Part shown: piece by piece, positions 11,111 to 24,709 of the stretch
Layout of the letters: every line of letters begins with the position of its first letter
How positions within the stretch are numbered: position 1 is the first letter of the stretch
NCBI GenBank assembly: GCA_030077755.1
Contig: JAQJZZ010000011.1
Coordinates: 2,480,001-2,544,000 of the forward strand
Direction of reading: 5' to 3'
Length of the DNA: 64,000 nucleotides
Source: Filosporella fistucella
Taxonomy: Eukaryota > Ascomycota > Leotiomycetes > Helotiales
The notes under the pieces: generated by a model
Told to the model about the DNA's origin: nothing
Seen by the model: only the letters and a program-made list of their open reading frames with translations
Databases searched by the model: none
Translations under genes and position numbers: made by a program

Positions 11111-13607
11111 AGGATATTGAGGTGGCGCGTCCTGTGTGGGGAGACACGGGATTATATAATTTTTCTGGAGAGGCTTTTTGATATCTTCTGCGTCTTTGCT
11201 TCGAGGTCTGTTTTTGGGACATTGGGAGTTCGTTTAGATGGAGTGAGTTTATCCACTGCTTCGGCGGTATTAAAATGGAGACATGGATTTTGCACTATTT
11301 TTGGTGATCCCGCCCTTGAATTGTTCATTACTTCTTTGTTCCTGTTTGGAATATATTGCCATTGTGAAGAGTGAACTAAATCCGGAAATAATCATGTGGT
11401 GAGTGATGAGAAGGTAAGAAACACCTTTTATATCTTGACCACATTCGACTCTCGTACAGAAACTACTCTTGAGTGTTTGACCACGATGCCACGACGCTTC
11501 GAAATGACAGCGCCATCAGTACGCCTGAGATATATTCTCCATATCTTAAGCTGCCTAACCCCACCTCAAACTCAGGGTAGCCTAATTCACAACTCCAGAT
11601 ATTGCATAATCAATACTATAGAAAACATCCCTCCCTTTTTTCAAAAATCCTACCCATCCAAGACCAAGTCTACTTCTTATCAAGTACCTCATATCCGAAT
11701 TCCTCGAGAATCACTCCTCTCCCACTGTAACTCTATAGCCTTACCTACCCATACTTAGACTTCCTTCCATTCTCCTCAGACTTGTATCAACCAACTCCTA
11801 ACTCCCTCTCCTCCCATCTTCTTTCCCCTCCTCTTCCCCACCCTTACTTCCCCCGAACCTCTAAAACTCAGCCCTACACTCCACTCCACCCGTTTATACC
11901 TGCCTTTTCCCCATAACCCAAATCCACACCCCTGCTCCAGAATCCCGGAAGCAACAGCGGGAGATCTCGGAACAAAAATCTTACCTGCTTCACTGCTCAG
12001 CCTCCACTACTACTTTATCATGCATAACATTCATCACTGCTACTGTAGCCTTAGTAAGATTCCGTGCTTACGGAGATCTATCACATTAAAGTCAAAGCGT
12101 AAAGTGAGGAAGTGAGATCTGAGATGGAGGGAGGAGTCTTGGTGTTATTGTGGGGAGAGGGAGACGAGGCTGTGGGGGGGGGGGGGGGGGGGGGGGCTCT
12201 TTTGTGGAGGGGATAGATCGATTTGGGATTTTGGGATTTTGGGGTTTTGGAGATTTGGTAGTTAGGTTTTTGGGATAGGTAGGGATGGAGAGTTTGTGTT
12301 ACAGAATCTATTACAGCTGGTTAACACATATTCTACAGATATCCAGAAACATACAAAATTGTCCCTTCCAGGACCTTCTCTGGGCATGTTAAAACACTCT
12401 CTACCTCCAAATATCCCGTTTTCTCTCTCTCTGCTTTTCACCCTCTTTCTACAAAGGACCCTCTCCCCAGATTCTCTTACCTCCTAAGTGCCATACCTGC
12501 TAATTTCAACAAGTCCATCAAGCTCTATGCCCTTCTTCCATCAAGAACCCACTTCCCAGCGCCTCTTACTCACTACCTTGAGAACCATACGGACTTTCCA
12601 ATCTCTAGAAATCCATCTAGCTCCTCTCAATATCCTCTCTTCCTTATTCTCATTTGCAAAATCAGTCAAACCATATCAAATCAAGACCTCTTGATCTTTA
12701 CGTGAGGTGGATGTAAGCGCCGAAATATCTTCAAGGAGATCGAAATGGGGAAGATATACTCTTAATTTTCTCAGGATAAGATCAAAACTGGATACCTTTA
12801 GAGTGGTTGCGCTGGCAATGCCTAGGTAGAAGGTTTGGTGGTATCAGAAAGCATTTCCAGTGCGATTAGGGAGTAGGGAACACGCGTGTTTTGCTGGTAG
12901 TCCAGAGTTCCTCCTTGCGTACAAGACAGGGTCGCCACTTCTAGTTCTCTGCTTTACTTTGAAGCAATCCTGCAATAGGGCAATTAGCGTCCTCATCTAT
13001 GAAGGCTAACACGAAATCGCCTTCTCCCGCATAGAACGGTGATCTTTCTCTTGCTCAAACCCACCCACAATCATAATATACCTTCATCAAGAAAGCAAAC
13101 ACAATCCAGCAGCCAGGTACGAGTGAACTTCTTGAATCACCCATCTCATGCTAGATACACTCACAATACCCATCTAACAGCACATATACCCTCCCCACCA
13201 GCTGCATAGCATCATATGCCACCTCAGCCAAATATACCCAAACAAGCCGTTCATGCCTCCCTCATATCCATCATATCTCATCCAAAGTACCTTTCACATC
13301 CCCTTTCATACCCTTCACATCCAATCATCCCCTAAATGATCCCTCCAAATCCATACATAATCCAATCGCTAATCCAGTCAGCTGCCCCCTTCCCATTCAT
13401 TTCGGTCGCTGAATTCATCCAGAGGTATACAACACAAATATCCATATCAGCTATAAAAGCCGATGGAAGAAAGACCAACGCCGAACTCCAATGCTTGCTT
13501 ATGATTGCTTCTTTTATTTTTTCGTCATCGTGCCACCCAATGAAGAAATGAGAGGGGTGTATGTTCTTCCTTCTTCCCAGATACATATCTGCTGTGCGAC
13601 ATATCTC
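11111..13607. other. Convergent intergenic region with C/T-rich tracts
   Basis: This 2.5-kb stretch lies between the 3' ends of the dehydrogenase (+) and PAK kinase (-) genes. It contains long pyrimidine-rich runs (11550-11950 and 12370-12690) and a 23-base poly-G tract. The small open frames are low-complexity and not credible genes. Confidence 0.5.
12174..12196. repeat. Poly-G homopolymer tract, 23 nt
   Basis: An uninterrupted run of 23 G is flanked by purine-rich sequence on the left and followed by further G-runs (GGGATTTTGGG) on the right. Such runs can form G-quadruplexes and are also places where assembly length is unreliable. Confidence 0.9.
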
Positions 13608-16332
13608 TTATTGAGAAGCTGCAGCCTTTTGAGCTTTCTCCTGGGCTCGAGCCGTACGTGCTGAGCGGACGAGAGGTGAAAGTTCAATCAGAGGGGCACA
13701 TTTCTCGGGAGATAAGAATTCATGCTGAGATACTGTTAGCAGGGTTTTAAGTTAGAGAATTCATAACTTACGCGTAACAAGTCATGAGCACTGGCACGCT
13801 TGTCTGGATCAACCTTGAGTGCAAACAGCAAGAAATCCTTGAAGACGTCGGTTAATTTGTAGTCTTCCTTAATGGTTGGAGTGCCGTTGGTAGCAATCAG
13901 GTAAAGTGCCCGAAGAGGTGATTCAGTCAAATATGGTGGTTCACCCTCAATCATCTCAATGGCCATGATACCAAGAGACCAGATGTCAACCTTTCGGCCG
14001 TATTCCTTACGTGTTACGACCTCAGGAGCCATCCAATATGGTGTACCGACCATCGTGGTGCGCTTATTATGAGCTTCATTAATTTGAGCACAGAAACCGA
14101 AATCAGCTGCGTGGGGTTAGAATTGCTTTGAATCATGGCTTTGAAACTTACTGAGCTTAATATTTCCCTCCATCGATAAGAGAATGTTGTCTGACTTGAT
14201 GTCTCGGTGAATGACACCCTTCGAATGAAGATGTTGCAGACCCTTCAGAGTCTCTCGGCATACGGATGCAATTTGAGGCTCTGACATGATATTGAAAGTC
14301 ACCACATCTGTCAAACTGCCACCCTCCATGAATTCCATAATAACCCATAGCTCTCCTGAGATGAGGAAGCTGTCAATGAAATTGACAATATTAGGGTGTG
14401 AACTCTCCTTCATTACAATAATTTCGTTAATGATGAGGTCCTTCTTCGGTTGTTGCTCCAAGTTCATTTGCTTGATAGCAACCAATCGATTTGTACCCTT
14501 CTCGTAACCAGTGTAAACTCCTCCAGAAGCACCTTGACCAATCTTTGTCAGGTCTTTATAAATTAGCTTAGGATCACCAGGAGTGCAAATTTGCTTAAGA
14601 CGTGCAACAACATCGAAGCCGGTGCTTTGACGTTGACGATGTCTAGGTCTCGCACCAGGCATAGCACGAGCTTGTTGGCTTGGATGTGGAATACCATTAA
14701 GATTTGGTTGTTGCTGGAACTGATTTTGCGAAGTTGGAGGGGTGATCTGCTGTGCATCTTGACGCTTGCTCGGCGCACGTCCAAGTGAAGCTTGTTGTGC
14801 TTGAGCCTGATCCATAGCGGCTTGTTGCTGTTGCATCAACTGTTGCTGATAAACAGCTTGAGGAGACGCAACTTGCACGCCTTGTTGAGCATAAGGGGCT
14901 GTTCCATTTACACGTGAATTAGATCTCGACCGATGTTCCTCTGGAAGCATTGGTGATTCTTGAGCTGGTGGTACGTACGCCAGGGCCGGTAAGTCCTCAC
15001 TTTGACGTGGCATACCAATACCTGAGTCTTTTGGCGGGGGCGGGGCAGCTCGAGTAGGCAAAGATACAGGAGGTCTCGGCGCAGGACGTGTTGGTACCAT
15101 ACCGTTTACATCCTTTGGATTCAATGGAAAGCCGCTCGTACCCAAAACCTGTTGACCTGGACGTGGTACTGGTGGAGGAGCACGCGGATTCTCAAAGCTT
15201 GTCTCATGGTTTGCTGGAAAGCGTGGACTCGCAGGAGGACTTGCGATTGAGCCATAGCTTGGCGTATTCAGCAGTGCTGGAGAGAGGTGACCTGGTGTTG
15301 AAGTTCCAATTCGCAACTCAGGCACCTTTGCGTTCTCAAATTTATCCCATACTTCATCTCCACCCTTATCTGCGTTCTCCTTATAGAAGCCAACAATGTC
15401 TACAACGACTTGAGGATTTTGCTCTTGCTCCTTCTTTGTAATGCCGCTATCGTTTATCATTCGTTGCCATTCCTTTGGAAGACCCTGAGATGCTATCAGC
15501 AAACGCGCGTTATATAACTTTCCATCAGACTTACAGTAAATTGGCCTGTTTGATTATCGTATCCAACATGAGTTACGTGTACTGGGTTCTCAGGTGCTGA
15601 TATCTTTACTCCACGAGGCGATCCTACACCAATGCTACTCATGAAGCCTGAGAAGCCTGACTTCTTTCTAATCATACCCGACTTTGGTTCCTTTGTCTCA
15701 TCCGAGTATCGCTTTGGACTGATTAATTGGTTCTCGCTCACGCGAGGAGCACCCTTCTCATTCATCCTGTCGCCTGCGGAAAAGCTTGCAGATTGTCGGA
15801 GGGGTGGGCTCATTAGTCGTGAGTCGGAAGTAGTGTGAGATAGTGGGGGAGGAGGAGGTCGTCGCAATGAGTTCTGATAACCCGAGGCCTTGGTAGAATC
15901 GATATGATTCAAGATGCCGAAGCCATCAAATGGAGCCCCAATCAATTCTTCCGATGTCTTTTCGCTGAGAGGACGCGTTGAGTTGAAGGAATTGCCCTTT
16001 GCCCCACCTTGGCCCGGAGGCGCACCAAATTCTGAGCTCGCCAGGACGGGTGAAGGACCTGAGATTGTTCGATCGAGGGAAGAATTGGATGATGCGTATG
16101 TCGCAGGGTTGGGAGATGTTGTCTTTCTTGTATGTGTGTATGGAGAGGGAGCGTGGGATCTGGGGTATGGTGCAGATGGAGCTCGTTGCAGGCTTCCAGA
16201 ACTGCGCTGGCTTCGTAGAGAGTGATTGTCGTTACCGTTGCTGCGGGCATCGATATTGAGGTTTGCGGCGGCAAAGGTTCCGGGGGGAGGTTTCTTTGTG
16301 AGGCGCCTGGAAGATGGTTTTATTTCCTCCAT
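13608..16332 (-). CDS. p21-activated (PAK/STE20-family) serine/threonine kinase
   Basis: The model is complement join(13608..13724, 13772..14106, 14152..15484, 15535..16332), 860 aa, with introns of 47, 45 and 50 bp that all keep the frame. The start gives [18 protein letters not shown]. The N-terminus is Ser/Pro-rich and disordered. A CRIB/PBD for Cdc42/Rac spans about 244-285 ([16 protein letters not shown], then GLPKEWQRM). A proline- and Gln-rich linker precedes the kinase domain from about 575: glycine loop GQGASGG, catalytic K604, HRD with D694, DFG at 712-714, and WMAPEV. The tail is [17 protein letters not shown]. PAKs act below Cdc42 in polarity, septation and MAPK signalling. No PH domain is visible, which argues against a canonical Cla4. 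It may be Ste20-like or the extra PAK of filamentous fungi; I leave the symbol blank. Confidence 0.93.
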
Positions 16333-17163
16333 GCTTTTGAGGTGAGGTACTGCAGGTAGTTTTGACGTGACTTGGGGTTCGGGTCACTGACACTGACCTC
16401 TTTCCGTTTGAGACCGGGCCTTGGTGGTGGGTGGTGGTGGGAAGTGTGTTTCTGCCTCTGCGCTTGGGGAAAGGTCCAATCAGGACTGTAGAGCTGAATA
16501 CAGACGGGGGGCAGAGAAGTTAGACAACGAGGGCAATTGGCGGGCTGCGGGACGACCGTTCTGTGTGTGTATCAACCGACCGACTTGGCTCATATGCATT
16601 CGATGGCGGCAGAAGTGAGTTGTGAGGGAGGGCGAAGACGAGGATGAGGGTATGTGAGGATGATTGTGGAGGATAATGTGAATGGGTAGGTAGGAGGAGG
16701 ATGACTGTGCAAGACTGCAAAGCAATGCAAAGCCAGGGCAAGGCAAGGCAAAGGCAATGCAAAAACTGCAAATGCAATTCCACAGCTTGCTTGCCCACCC
16801 ACTGACTGTACAGCACCTCTTGCTGGACAACCTGGAAAGTCGTGGAGAGACAGACAAGGGGTGTTGATGAAATTACCTTACGGAGGCAGAGCAACGGGGA
16901 CGAAGAATTGAATTGAGGTGAGACGGGCTGGCAGTGGCAGTTCCAATTCTGTAGCTGGTAAGGTGGACTGTACTGGTACTGTGTGAGATATGGGTTGGGT
17001 GACTGGGTCGCCTTGGGTCGAATTGAGTTGGGGGCAAGAGACTGTACTGATCTGATCTGTGCAGTGCGTGCGTGCGGTACGGTACGATGCGTTGCGTGCA
17101 GTAAATTTCTCGTCAGGTCCAGATTGTGTGGAGAGAAATTTTGGAGGAGGTTGAAGTTGTGAA

Positions 17164-17200
17164 GTCGTTGTTGTCGTTGTTGTCGTTGTCGTGGTCGTTC
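17164..17200. repeat. Imperfect GTCGTTGTT repeat
   Basis: Consecutive GTC/GTT triplets form an interrupted nine-base tandem array upstream of the PAK start. On the kinase's strand it reads as a CAA/GAC-rich leader element. Confidence 0.6.
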
Positions 17201-18120
17201 GACTGTTGACGTCGGGTGCTGTTGATGGCCTGGACGGTCCGCACTTCGTAAAATCAGCCGGACAGGGCGACAGCAGATGTTTTGCTTGGGAGGATTTTTG
17301 AGTCGTGGGCGCAAGTTGGTCAGTACTCTTCTTTTTTCCTTTCGAGGGAGAAAATTGTAATAATAGTTCTATTATCAAACCAAGGCAATGCAAGGCAAAC
17401 AGGCACATGGGATCATCAGTAAAGGCAAGGCAATGGAAGATCACTTTTCTGCTCGGTCTGGCTGGAAGGCTGTCTATCTGTCTAATTCTGGCTCTTCCTC
17501 CCCTCCCATTCTTACTCACTTCTCTTGCTCCCATTTTCTCCGTCCCTCAAAGCATCTGTCCAAGTATTCAAGTATCCATACCGAGTCCAAGAATTGCTGG
17601 CCAAGAACGATTAAATATGGACTTGCTGCTTGTCCCCAGATTTCCTGTCGCCGGCATTGGAGGGATTCGTCCTTTTCGACCACACCACCACTTATTCCCT
17701 GACGGCATCTTTCTCCACCAGCTCCCAGCTTTTTCTTCCTGGAATCTGCACCGAACCCTCCATACCTACGCCTCCAGTTCCTCGCGGCTAAACCAGAACA
17801 AAGCAAACAAAAGTCTCCAAACTCTGCGTACATTCATTTTACTTCCCCGGCGCCATAGCATCAGTTTTTCAAGGTTCTCGGTCATCTTGACATCACCTTT
17901 TGATTTACGTCCGTGTTGGTCAAACCATAAAATAAACCCTCCAAAAATTGGGACGAGACACCTAGGTTATTGCTCCGAAACGGGTCTATCTGAGGGAGTG
18001 GCCGTTTGAAAACTGCACCTAGATACGTAGGTACCATCCGTTGCCGCGAGTCTAATAATGTACCTTCCGTTGAAATATGCATGTTGAAATCACCTTTTCA
18101 AGCTACAGTACATACGTCTT

Positions 18121-18148
18121 GCATCTACATTAAGTTCAATGTAGATGC
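18121..18148. repeat. Perfect 10-bp stem hairpin
   Basis: GCATCTACAT is followed by an 8-base loop and the exact reverse complement ATGTAGATGC. It stands alone in the non-coding region; no T-run follows it. Confidence 0.75.
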
Positions 18149-20642
18149 ATGTGAGGTACGTAAAGCTATTGCAGAGTAATACAGCTTTTACAGCAAATCT
18201 GCAGCCTCGTCCCTTCAAATCTGCCTCACCAATGTAAGATCATAATTGCGTTACGGGCCCCTGATGCTGCTTGAATGATTTGATGCTCAGTTCTGCATCA
18301 TATATATAGGTACGACCAAATCCTTATGCTGACGGTTCGACAGTCCGCAGACCCTACGGAATTCCAGAGTAGGACCACTACCTACTAACCCTTTTGATTT
18401 TCATGATGCACAGTATTCTCCGGCCAGATTGTCTGTTGGCAGAGTCCTTCTCTAATGCAGCCCACGGTCCAGCTCTCCAATAGTAGAGCAACGAGTATGA
18501 ACACACATATCAACCAATTATCAGACTGCATGTGGACATCGTCGAGGTATGCTGCATTCGGACTCTTTCAATATATTCCCTGCCTCGGTGTATGCAATCC
18601 CTGATTCCATGCTTGATCTGGAGGTTCCCAACAAGCCCAAAGAGTTCTCATAATCCTCCCCGTCTAATCTGAATCCAGACGACGACGGAATTTGGGACGG
18701 CGGGGACAAAGTCGTTGAAATCTCAGGATGCAAAGACACAGCTTCTGTGCGACTCAACTCCTCGGATCCTTCTCAACGTGGGCAGCGTGCACAGCAGATG
18801 GAACGGCTGAGATGATTTACATTGTACCTACCTCCATCTCGATCACAGGATCCGAATGCACCTCGACATCGAGGTGAGGGCTCGCATTCCGAGAGTCACG
18901 CTGTTCCACACATCTTCATGATCCGTAGTCACGACTTCGCCGAGGACACGTTGGAAAATCTGCCGGATTCTGAGCTGCTTTTTGATACGTCGCCCGAAAA
19001 GTTGAATGCTGGCAAACATTTCTGCTGCCGGTCGAGGAAGCCGGTCACATTTTCGACTGATGAAGAGTAATTGCCTGCCAGATGAAAGCTTTCCAGTATT
19101 CTAGTCTTAACTGAAGGTCTCTTAACAGAAGGTGTAAGATCGGCTAGGTCGACTATCGATAAGCCGCCAGAAATATTCTCGAGCCCTTCTCCAAGCCATC
19201 AACCGATCACCAAGCTGATCTTCTCAACCCCAACCTCGAATGCCCACCCGGTATCTCTCCCGAAAAATCATCAACTTGTCGAACCTGCAGCGACATCATT
19301 CCGTATCTCAAATCAGGAGATTTCCGACTTGTTTCTGCAATTCCAAAAAGAGTTGTATCACGTTATGAGTTGGCCATGATACAACGTGTCCATCCCAAAC
19401 TCTCACCAACTTTATTCTCGTCCTGCACATAAAAGCTGTAAGTGTACTAAGTATGTATGCTCGATGCGATCAAAGCATCCGGATCTGCAACTCTAGATCG
19501 CTGGGTCATAATTGAGGGTTGGAGAAACTGTTTTAGAATCTCTGTTTCTAGTCATGAAATAGGGTTTATATTGGTGTCACCTACAACTAGAGGCATATCG
19601 CATTTTAAAACCGCACTGCATTTCATGTCCCAAGCCCGATGAATGACCTCAGCCTTACCGACGGATTAGAAGAGGCATCATAGGAGTTCAGACGAATTAT
19701 ACTTGTATATGCTGAAAAGCGTGCTCCCATGTCATGGTCTGCTGTCGAGGTCTTACAGGGGAAACCCGATCTCACGATAGCTCTCGAGAGTGCATTGACG
19801 AAACGGGTACTGCGCTCTTAGACCCGAGTGCAGACCAACTCCTGCCCTTTGTCGGAGTGCCAGACTTGAGGGAGTGTCAAAAAATTTGGAGCTAGATTGT
19901 ATTAATGATGCTATTCTATCACAAGTCCACTAGTCACATGATATTTGGTAATCGATTAGGGGTCCGGGTCGTACAAAAAGTTACTAGGAAATTGGTGAAA
20001 AGCAAACTAGGAATGACTATATGTCTTACCTATGCCCAGGAAGACACATCTGCACAGCTGCTCAGCATGATAAAGAAGAAGAGAAGACAAATATACATAA
20101 GCAACTCCCCTTTTCCTTAAGATTGCTTTTGTCTCCTGTTGCAACACAGGAACCCAAGCCCTTCGCTTAATTTAGTCACTCGTAGCCTCTCCACCTCCAT
20201 AGAAAATGGACAGGAGCTCTGGGAGAGTCTGCGCATTTCCATCACAACGTGAATTCCCCAACACATCTCCCAAGACCTATTCTCTAAGCCATTCTTTCTC
20301 CTCTTCTCACCCTCCAAATCCCTCCTTTCTGAAATTTCTCTCGCCTTAATGCGCTCGTCCAGAAACTAGAAGCAATTCCGTCATAATTGTCTTCGTGGCC
20401 TCTCAGAGCGTCATAATCAGTTCCGAGTTAATTGCTTTCTGCCATTGACTCTTCGACCTTCTGTCCAAGTGGTAAGTGAATCCGAATTACTCAGTGATTA
20501 TACTTATCATCCGATTCGCTTTTGCTGACTTTAGAATCACATAAAAGATTCCATCTCACTTCTTGAATTTCCCCCACAACTCTTGGTCTCGACAACCCCA
20601 ACCCATCTCCAGTATCGACTCGAATAACCTCGATACTTCAAC

Positions 20643-23600
20643 ATGGCTTCAGTTGAGTCTGCTGCCCCAAGTGGCACCAATGGCACCAGCGCCTCCCTTT
20701 CCGCTGCGGACAAACTCAAAATGAAGCATGACGATTCGCATAACCCCACAATTGAGGAAGTCCCGGACGAGGCAGACCTCCGCCATCCAGCGCCGCCGCT
20801 CTCAGGCAGTGTTCTCGAGTCTCCTGAAGACGTTGAAAAGCCAGGATGGGTTGCACCACCAACTGCCAAATCGGTAGGAAAGCGTACTGAAGTGGCAAAA
20901 CCATCAATAGACACACAATCCGAGGAATTATTTCCTGGACTTGGAGGCGCACCAAAACCTTCGCAGGCTGCTCAATCCGCTCCTATCTGGGGCGCAAAGA
21001 AGCCAGGGCAAGCCAATGGAAGCAATGGCATCTCTACCAATGGATCTTCAACTCCTAACTCAGGAGTCAATACGCCCCCATCCTCTAACAATCGAGCCCC
21101 TCCATCTCTTGCTGGTAACATCCAACCACCAAGAGTCATTCTCCAAAAGCATGAGGTACTTCCTCGACAACAGATGAAGAAGCCAATGCCAGAGATCTTG
21201 AGAGATATCAACAAGAAATTCAGGACGAATTTACAGGTGACAACTGGTGAGAATGGTGTTCTGAGATTCTCGGAAGGAAGCAACCAAAAGGAGAATATCA
21301 AAGAGCAGGCTATTAAGGAGCTTGGAGCTCAAATATGTCCAAAGGTATGTCTGGAAACCGCCGCCCTGGGATTCCTACTAATAATTTCCAGACCACTGCA
21401 AAGGTATCAATTCCTCGGTCAGCACGAGCCCACATCATTGGAAAGCAAGGTTCGACCATCAAGGCCCTACAAGAATCGAGTGGGGCACGAATCCAAATGC
21501 CTCGGACAGAGAACGTTCCCGCACCAATTGATGAGGACGATGACATGATTGATATTGTTGTTGAAGGAAACCCAATGGCAATTTCTCTGGCCAAGAAGGC
21601 AATTGATAGCATTGCGAGTGAACGAACATCCTCAGTCACTTCCAAGCTCCGGACAGTACCAGCTGAATTCTACCCATTTCTCGTTGAGCCAGCCGATAAG
21701 TTGCAACAATCACATGGCGTCCAAATTGAAGTCCCATCTCATTATAAATGGACTTCTCAGCCTCCTCCACAAAAGCCATCTGCTGGACAATCTCCAGCTT
21801 TCCTTCCTGCTGCTGGGGAGAATATTACTGTAACTGGTGATCGGGCCAGTGTTCAAGCTGCACGTGCCGAGATTGAGCAATTGTGTCAAAGATTAAGACA
21901 ACAATTAATTGTTGACCAATTCTCGCTTCCTCAAGGTCAGCATCAATTTGTTATCGGAAACCGTGGTGTTGCTCCAGAGGAATTCTTTGCCAGCACACAA
22001 TGTGCCATTATCATGCCAGGGGACCTTGAAGAGGAGAACATCACGGTAGTCGGCCCAGCTGACAAAGTTGAGGCTGCTTTGAACCATGCCATGGAATTGG
22101 CAACCACTGTGAGCTCTAAAATGATCGATATTTCTCGACAATTTAAGAACACTCCAGGAGGTGGCCGTGTGCATGCCCGAAATATCACTCAATACTTGCG
22201 CGATAGACAAGAGATTGAGAAAATGGAGAAGCTGCACCAAACCCATATTGTTACTCCAATAGATTCTGAGGGAGCTCAGCCGTGGCAGCTCTATTACCGC
22301 GATGGTAAGAATTCCATCAGAGCTCAAACCGAGATCAATTCCATCGTCGCCGCTCATCCTCCTTCCCGGATGGCCACTGTTCCGGTGCAAGAATTCTTCC
22401 ACAAGTACCTCGAGACTCAAGTTACTCGACAAGTCCAACAGGATTACGGTGTTCGTCTGATAGTACCAAACCAGTCTCAATCAGGTGCTCCAGTCTTGTT
22501 GGTGTTCGAAGGAGAGAGTGGACTTGAACCAGAGTACCAAGTTCCCCGTGGCCAACCTAGTCCTCAAGAGATCAAAGCTTTCCAACAGGGCTTGGAAGAT
22601 GCTCGCAAGCACATCTTGGAACTGATTAGCAAGCAAGAAAAGATTGAGGAGGAGAAGATCGACGTTCCCAGCATTTTCCATGCCAAGTTGAGAAAATTCA
22701 TCCAGAAGGAACAACAAGACCGTGCAAAGGATCAAATCCCAATCCGAGTATTCCCATCTGGCACTGTTATCACTCTCAAAGGTCCCGCCTCATCAGTTGA
22801 GACATTGGCTGCCAAGGTCAAAGCCTTCGTTGCTGAGGCTATTGAGGATGAGAAGGAGCGTGGTTTCACCATGTCCTTCGACTTCCCACAAAAGCATGCC
22901 AACCAGCTTATCGGTAAGGGTGGCCGTAATCTCAATGATATTCGCGACAAGTATGACGTTGAGATCAATGTCAACGATGGTGTAGTTGAGTTGAAGGGAC
23001 CAAAGGCCAAGTCTGAAGCTGCCAAAGCACACATTCTAGCACAAGGCCGAACATGGGCCGATGAGGCAACTTATGTTCTCAAGGTTGATCCAGCGTTCCA
23101 TCGTGATCTGATTGGTGCACAAGGTGCTGTGATCAACAGATTGCAGACAAAGTATAAGGTTCAGATCCATTTTCCAAGATCCGCGAAGCCTGTCAAGGAC
23201 AATCAATCAGTGGCTGAAGGTAGCGAGAGTGGTCGCAAGCCTGGACGTCCTGATCAGGCTCCAGATGAGGTTATCGTTAAGGGACCAAAGAAGGGAGCTG
23301 ATGAGGCCCGTGACGAAATTTTGTCGTTGCTTCAATACTACAAGGACCAGTCTTTCACTGCCACAGTTACTGTCCAGGCAAGCCAAATTCCATCATTGAT
23401 TGGTCAAGGTGGTAGCGGAATGGAAGAGCTCCGTCGAGTAACTGGTGCACGTATTGATATTCCAAAGGCCAAAGACTCTGATGATCCATCAACTCGCATC
23501 GAGATTGGAATAAAGGGTAAGAAGGAGCAGGTTGCTCAAGCCAAGAAGCTCATTGAGGAGAAGAAGGCTGTCTTTGATTCGACAGTGACAAAGACCCTGG

Positions 23601-24709
23601 AGGTGGACAAGAAACACCACAGGGCACTCATCGGTACTGGAGGTTAGTAAATTCTTCCGTTGATGTGTGTTCTGATACTGACTTGAACAGGTTCTGCGTT
23701 GCGTGAAATTGTTGTAAAGGCAGGCGGGTCTGATGACAGACGTGAGCTTGCCAAGACAGTCCAGTTCCCAAAGCAGGATGCGGACGGAAACGTGATTACC
23801 ATCCAAGGAAGCTCATCTGTGGTCGACAAGATTATTGCTGCCATGCAAGAGATTGTTTCCGAGCGCGAAAGTCAGACAATGGAGACAATTGATGTACCTA
23901 CAGACAAGCATCGTTCGCTTATTGGACGTGCAGGAGAGACAAAGAAGGATATCGAGTCGAAATTCAAGGTTTCTATCGATATCCCAAGACAAGGCAGCGA
24001 GCAAACCGCCATTAAGATCTCTGGCCTGCCCGCAAACGTCGAGAAAGCGAAGACTCACATCTTGGACCTCGTCAAGGACCAAGAAGGCGAGACAATTCAA
24101 GTTCCTCGCAAGCTGCACCACAGCATCGCTGACAATGGACAATTCTTCCGAAGTCTGCGTAACAACCACAAAGTCACCGTTGATCATGCAGGCCAAAAGG
24201 CTCCTCCAAAGCCCGCTGCACCAGCCCAAACCCGTGCAACTGCACCCCTCATCACCGATCCAGAGGATGAGGATGCATTTTCATTCATCGTGCACGACCT
24301 GCCAGAATCTGATGTCGATGGCGACATTCCATGGATCTTACGTGGCTCTCCGGAGGGTGTAGCAAAGGCCAAGGCCAATTTGCAAGCAGCAATTGAGCAG
24401 GCTTTGAAGAACACCACGACCGGTTACCTCAGATTACCAGACCCACGCACTTACAGACACGTCATTGGATCTGGAGGCAGCAAGGTGAACAGTATTCGCA
24501 AGGCAACTGGATGCAAGATTACCGTTCCTCGCAACAACAACGACGATGAACCAATTGAGATCATCGGAACTTCTGAAGGTGTTGAGAAAGCCAAGGATCT
24601 GATTCTGAAGGCTGTCAAGGACGGCGGTAACACCAACGGAAATGGAAACGGAAACGGTGGAGCCAGATGGGGTGGTGAAGCCACTGAGGGCAATGGTAAC
24701 TGGGATTAA
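20643..24709 (+). CDS. Vigilin/Scp160-type multi-KH RNA-binding protein
   Basis: The model is join(20643..21344, 21392..23642, 23691..24709), 1323 aa, with introns of 47 and 48 bp. After a disordered, Pro/Ser/Asn-rich head (about 230 residues), KH repeats fill the rest. GxxG-type loops are seen in IIGKQGSTIKAL (near residue 250), VIGNRGVAPEEF, LIGKGGRNLNDI, LIGAQGAVINRL, LIGQGGSGMEEL, LIGTGGSALREI, LIGRAGETKKDI and VIGSGGSKVNSI (1242). Several further repeats have degenerate loops, as is normal in this family. The tail is a Gly/Asn-rich GNGNGN segment. Scp160/vigilin associates with ribosomes and mRNA at the ER and influences translation and chromosome segregation. Role here is by homology. 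The gene converges on the HP1 gene 1.5 kb away. Confidence 0.95.

Larger units (their letters stand above)
16333..20642. other. Long divergent intergenic region between PAK kinase and multi-KH genes
   Basis: In 4.3 kb no gene is convincing. 16333-17300 is presumably the PAK promoter and leader, with many short upstream frames and a GTT/GTC repeat at 17164-17200. A perfect hairpin lies at 18121-18148. Between about 18500 and 19430 short in-frame pieces on the plus strand look vaguely protein-like but are interrupted, so a decayed gene is possible. The final 250 bp is pyrimidine-rich leader of the gene at 20643. Confidence 0.45.

Noticed and set aside
16520..17534. Two long overlapping minus-strand frames upstream of PAK
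   Set aside because: Thr/Gln/Pro/Leu-rich simple composition from repeat DNA; more likely PAK leader sequence than protein.
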